Origin: Porpolomopsis calyptriformis
Taxonomy: Eukaryota; Basidiomycota; Agaricomycetes; Agaricales; Hygrophoraceae
Length of the DNA stretch: 64,000 bases
Assembly (NCBI GenBank): GCA_951640195.1
Contig: OX621164.1
Span: 3,391,098-3,455,097 of the forward strand
Reading direction: 5' to 3'
Positions 59,477 through 64,000 of the stretch are shown here, piece by piece; the stretch's first letter is position 1, and each line of letters starts with the position of its first letter. Both the position numbers and the translations under genes were made by a program. The notes beneath the pieces were generated by a model. It was not told where the DNA came from, searched no databases, and saw only the letters and a program-made list of their open reading frames with translations.

Positions 59477-62400
59477 CTAGGGCGCGAGCCGTTGCCTTTT
59501 CCCTCTCCTCGTAGCCTTCTTGCTGCCATCGTCTGCCTTCCGTTTTTGCTTGGTAGTGGCACTAGCACTGGTTTTGACGCTCACAACCGTAGCCTTTCCA
59601 ATCGAACGCTTACTTGCCATCTGTGCTTCCGCAGCGCTCCAATCGACGGCTGCATCATCGACGGCGAACCTGATTACATTCAACACATCACACAAGATCA
59701 CGTCGAGGGTAAGTTTGGATGGGAGACAAATCTTCGCGGAGGGTCTGAACTCACTTTTTAAGATCGAGTGAATCAATCAATTCTTTCTGCTTCTCCCGCA
59801 TCTCCCTTGTCGCCTCTTTTCCTGCTTCGTCTAATTCGTCGTGTAGACTTGTCTCGAATGGTCGCTCAACGGCCATTCCATCATCTTTTCCACCACCAAC
59901 TCTCAGGACATCAGAGGCTGGAACTTCGGGGAGCTCGGCCGTGATGGCCGCCTTTCGGATATCGGTGAGACGTTTGCTAATTTTCCTAATGACCTTGACC
60001 AACAATGCCAACGATTGTGAGACAGGGAGTTGAAGTTCCACCTAATGGTTGTGAACAGTTAAAGCTCGGTCAATTCAAACGGGCTCAAAGTCCCACATCA
60101 GACTTACCTCTACCTTCTCAATGGTCTTCCTTTGCAAGCCCAGGGCGAGAAGGATCGAGCTCTGGACCGCACTTAAGGAGATCTCACCGCCAAGCCTCTT
60201 CTCAAAATACAGAGAAGCGACAGTTGGTAGAAGGTCCAAAATAACATGATAATCCAATATGTTGTTGGCATACGATTCGAGACGCTTGAGGTCGAAAGGC
60301 GAGAGAAGAAAAGAAAGCTCGGTCGAGCTGAGGTCTAAGAATAAGTCGTTCATATATAAACCACACGGCACGGTTGATGATCTCATTTACCCTTTGACTC
60401 ATCGTCCTCCAGTCTCTTTGCTCCGATATTCGCTGCCTCAAGAACGCTCAAGGCGGTGATGCTGCCGAAATCCCGGAATTTGAAAGAGAGTAACGAGAGG
60501 AAGCGTCGTCGGAAGTCTAGCAACGAGTCATTCATTTGACATTGTCCCAGGAAAAGGCGACTTCTCAACACACCTTTGGCAAACTCTCCCATCCACTCCA
60601 ACTCGCTTCCTGCAAAGCTATTCAAACCGCGCACCATAACACACGTATGTTCTCCCGTTAGCTCATTCGTTGTTTGCCGCATGTAAAGGGGTACGTAACC
60701 AGCCCTCTTCCAGAATCTTGGAGAAATAGGCTCATATCGATATTTGGCAACGAAAGAAGTCACTATACCGAAGGAGGGGTGGGGTGAGTCCGTAGGAAAC
60801 GCCAAGATAATCTAGTGTTTCTGGTTTCCTTTCGGTCAATCGTTGAAGTAATGGCGGCATGGCTGTTGGCGAACGAACGGAAAGAGTATCAGAAAGTAGA
60901 TTTGTTGTCTGGAGACAGAGCCAAGGTAAAAATTAGCAAAGCAGATGCATTGAAGAAAGGAACCTACCGGTGTGATGGCTGCGGCGTCAGGGTATGCAGG
61001 CTCGGAGTGCGGAGCCTCACTCAGGTTGAAATATTCGCCACTATAGAAAGCGTTCAACGCATGTAGTGCTCGGCTACCGTACCCCATCTATTCAGTTGTA
61101 ACGTTAATGAGGTGTCTTGATTCCGTAGAAATTGGACGAACGTCAGAATAATCAGGATGCGTTGCGATCCTTACGATTCTCGCTCCAGAAAGCAACGCAA
61201 ACTTGGCCTCTTGAAATTGTTGTGAGATCAGCCATGGGATCATGTCGCCACCAATCCGTAGACCCCGTCTCAGTCCATCCATAATCGAATTCTTGCTGAT
61301 GTTTCCCTCCAACGCAACTTGCAACACAACCAGAGGCTCCGGGAGATGACTTTCATCGTCTTTTATTGGTGGCAAAAGGACAAATAGATGGTGTGCTGGG
61401 GCATCCGACATGAGCTGCAAGTCATTCGGCTGATTCTTGTAATGACTCGCGATGTACAGTGCCATCATGCGTTGTAGAAACACCTCTGATGCCGGGTGAT
61501 AACTGAATAATGTATCACGGCTTACGTAGAAGAGCTCGCATTTCGATGGATGAGGACATCCTTGGTGCATCGTCTTAGGCAGGATCGTCGCGTCGAAGCA
61601 AAGAAGACCGTTAAGCCACTTTTCGACTTTATCACCGGCGGAGTAGCGAATAGGTGTCTCCAACTTGATTTCCCGCAGGGTGCGCACCTTTGGCGAGGGT
61701 TTGTATGCTGGCTTGTTGGAAGTGGAGCTAGTGATAGTAGCGGCATTCTCGTCGGCAGTCGTAGTGTCTTTAGTGATAGAGGGGCGGGTGCTCTCACGTA
61801 ATTGTTGGATAAGTTTGAGGGAGAGAGAACGGCCAGTACCTTCATAGCCATTTATGGTAGAAGCCATGAAAACTAGGTAAGGACCTATCAGATCCCGAAC
61901 AAGGGGAAGAGGTATGGCGGCTGCCTCATCGATGATCACGAGTTCAGCCTGTCCCAGTACTTGGGCATCTTGCGGTTGGATATACTACAAGGACTCAGAT
62001 TACTGTAAATCTATAACGGATAAAATTCATGTTACACACCTGAATAGTCTGCCGGTGTTCACGAAAAATGTTCACCCGCACGATGGCTTTGTTAAAGTCA
62101 GGGTTCGTACTCTGTGCGATATCGTAATCCAGATGCTCTTCGTACCCCAAGACATCCATGCCCTTGAATATGAACTCGAACAAGGTCTTCAAATTCTCCG
62201 GACTAGGGCTAGTCACAAAAATATTTGAGTATCCATGAGCGAGTGCCGCGGCGATAGCTAGACCTAATGCTGCGGATTTCCCCCGTCCCCGAGCAGCAGT
62301 GAGTGTAACAGTTGAAGATAAAGTCTTGTCAGTAATTGCATCTACAAAGGTGAGGACAGCCTGGGCCTGATCCAGAGTTTTGGCAAGTTTCACCAACTCT

Positions 62401-63438
62401 CCGACTGGCTTTGTATCCGCGAGACTTTCTTTGAGGGCGTTCAGTTCGGGATCAATTTTGTGTTTATTATGGTCTTCTTCGATGGGTGTGATGTCTTTAC
62501 CACGTGAAATGGGGAGGACGTTCAATTCATCGTCCAGAACGAGGCAATCGGCACATGAGCCTAGCGACAAAATGAATCGTTCGTTGAATCGAGCGATCAC
62601 AGAATCGTGAGAGGATGTTCGATAACGTGCGTGGACATCCTGATCGAAAACTGGTATTCAGCCTCTTCATATGAGAGGTGATAACGGGGAGATCGAAATG
62701 TAACGAACCATAGCCATTGTGTAGAGCTGTTTGAGTGATGTCATCGTTTTTAGGAGCAATACGATCAATCCTCCACCCTCAACTGTCTCGATCGTTCGTG
62801 CGAGTAAATTCGGAGTGATGGCTTCAAAGTCTTGCAGGACACACATGCCATAAGTATTACCGAGAATCTTTTGCGATTCCTTGTAGTATCTGTCCGGCAA
62901 GTGAATGAATGAAACTCACCGAGCTGAAAAGAAGGGATCGTACGTGTAACGAATGTTGGTGACAGTGAGAAATATTTCCAAGGGACTCTGGTCATTAGGT
63001 TCTCGAATCCCGCGTTTTACATCACGCTTTATCTTGGCTTCACGTTTTTTCCGGTGACTGGGCAAGAAGGGGATGAGCGGAAAGGTTTGAACGACTGGGT
63101 TTTATAGACCCAGAAAAACTCGATTCCATGATATAGGTTCACGCTGCTTCGTATCTTGCGTTAAGATAAAAAACACACCTGGTGAACCCCAACTCCTTCT
63201 TGTAACACCATAATACAGATGGTCTTGCCGACACCCGGGCTTGAGAAAGTAAAAAATGTAGGTTTACAACCTGAAATTTACCAAGTTCCACGCGTTAGTT
63301 GTGCATCAAAGGCATAGAAAACCGAAAACAAACCTGGTCTCTTCCCTTGTCGCCAACGAGAACAATGAATGATCGGTGATTTTTCTTAACATTGTTGGTT
63401 ATCAGGATCGGTATGCGAGGGTCAAGTTGCTTGCGCAT
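59477..63438 (-). CDS. KRE33: RNA cytidine acetyltransferase (Kre33/NAT10)
   Basis: Nucleolar enzyme that makes N4-acetylcytidine in 18S rRNA and, with an adaptor, in tRNA, using acetyl-CoA and ATP. Start ATG 63436-63438 (MRKQLDPRIPILITNNVKKN), stop 59477-59479, more than ten short introns. N-terminal domain: SFIVLVGDKGRDQ, then IARFNERFILSLGSCADCLV and a helicase-like ATPase with Walker A TAARGRGKSAALGLA (about 62320-62270). LVIIDEAAAIPLPLVRDLIG is the Walker B part and FMASTINGYEGTGRSLSLKL follows. GNAT acetyltransferase part: HHLFVLLPP, VVLQVALEGNISKNS, LRIGGDMIPWLISQQFQEAK and RIVRIATHPDY. The Lys/Arg-rich C-terminal tail (TKQKRKADDGSKKATRRGKR) fits nucleolar targeting. No lesion seen. 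Confidence 0.93.
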
Positions 63439-63568
63439 CGGCGTGTTTTGCGAGCGCAACCTTGGTATGCACCAAAAAAAGATTTCAGATCTATGCTCGG
63501 TCACGTGTACCTTTTTTCTTGCTTGGCCGCTATTTATCCACCGGAGCGAGTACTAAACCGTTACAGCC

Positions 63569-64000
63569 ATGGGATACATTCCCCAACACGCTCTGGTCAA
63601 TTTGAAAAAGTATTCATACAATGCCGTTGATAAGTGAGTCTTGTACTACCGCCGGAAAACCGAGACCTACTGTCCCCTTGAACAGGTCATTTCTCTCCAA
63701 ATACGTATTGCAATATTTCTGGACATGGTTTGCCACGCTATGGCCACCGTCAGTTGCCCCGAACACGGTGTGTGCGGCCCCAATTGGTTCAACGCACATA
63801 TACATTTTAACTAACCATCCCCCCTGTCATTTATTTAGATCACACTTTCCGGACTCTTGATAGTCGTATTCAACTTTGCGACAATGATTTATTACGACCC
63901 TACATATTTGACTGGCAAGGGAGGCGCGACCGGACCTCCCCAGTGGATATATTTTACGAAAGTGGCATATTTACCTTTATGATAGCTCGTTACTGACACC
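63569..64000 (+). CDS. Choline/ethanolamine phosphotransferase (3' partial)
   Basis: CDP-alcohol phosphotransferase of the ER/Golgi that completes the Kennedy pathway by making phosphatidylcholine or phosphatidylethanolamine. Exons: 63569-63633, 63686-63767 and 63839 to about 63960; the rest is beyond the window. Visible: MGYIPQHALVNLKKYSYNAV, DKSFLSKYVLQYFWTWFATL, WPPSVAPNTITLSGLLIVVF (first membrane helix, with the conserved APNxITLxG), NFATMIYYDPTYLTG and PPQWIYFT. The catalytic DG(x)2AR(x)8G(x)3D(x)3D motif should come in the next exon. Divergent from KRE33, with 130 bp between the two ATGs. Confidence 0.88.

Overview
The window reads as nuclear DNA of a basidiomycete fungus, most likely an Agaricomycete. 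The protein-coding genes are dense, cut by many GT-AG introns of roughly 45-75 bp, and encode a eukaryotic housekeeping set (SMC4, histone H3, SNF1, UTP14, KRE33/NAT10, HisRS). Between them lie lineage-type accessory families (Crinkler-like P-loop NTPases, an HNH-type protein, a nuclease-fold-like protein, an F-box protein, a KLC-type TPR relic) and transposons. There are 200 Ns at 45153-45352. No prokaryotic operons, CRISPR arrays or rRNA genes are visible, and I could support no tRNA gene.

Layout. 1-4880: SMC4 condensin ATPase (5' end outside). 5174-6807 (-): CDK-like kinase. 6938-11145: a large terminal-inverted-repeat DNA transposon with a broken ORF, whose right inverted repeat is itself split by a 635-bp fold-back insertion. 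It sits in the divergent promoter between the kinase and a small ankyrin-repeat (Yar1-like) gene, 11176-12044. 12228-14452 (-): histidyl-tRNA synthetase. 14483-15515 (-): a broken ferritin-like gene. 15561-15690: a 56-bp minisatellite. 15925-18950 (-): a Crinkler-like P-loop NTPase gene with one frameshift. About 19190-19600: a TPR relic. 19764-21418: a second, direct copy of the HisRS-5'/ferritin-like segment; here HisRS is truncated and the ferritin-like gene is intact. 21752-22465: histone H3. 23439-23620: a MITE-like element. 23721-24727: a fold-back and a decayed P-loop NTPase gene. 25344-27617: SNF1. 27618-30639: no supported gene. 30640-32859: F-box protein. 32860-36700: no supported gene. 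36701-38846: NRAMP metal transporter. 38983-42468 (-): UTP14. 42849-44369 (-): HNH-type protein. 45353-47475: M17 leucyl aminopeptidase, 5' end lost in the gap. 47619-48945 (-): protein with a PD-(D/E)XK-like motif. 49007-56622: three non-LTR retrotransposon copies (a relic, a near full-length element, and an inverted 3' fragment with an 11-bp target-site duplication). 56824-59212: JEN-type carboxylate transporter. 59477-63438 (-): KRE33/NAT10. 63569 to the end: choline/ethanolamine phosphotransferase, 3' end outside.

How it fits together. The housekeeping genes are independent loci; UTP14 and KRE33 both belong to small-subunit ribosome biogenesis, and the Yar1-like gene may too. The unusual biology is in the accessory layer: a segmental duplication with reciprocal gene damage and a Crinkler-like gene at its junction, nested insertions, long palindromes, and a LINE whose ORF2 is interrupted only by UGA codons. 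The best candidates for something undescribed are the 6938-11145 transposon family with its fold-back parasite, and the scattered NTPase/nuclease-fold accessory genes.
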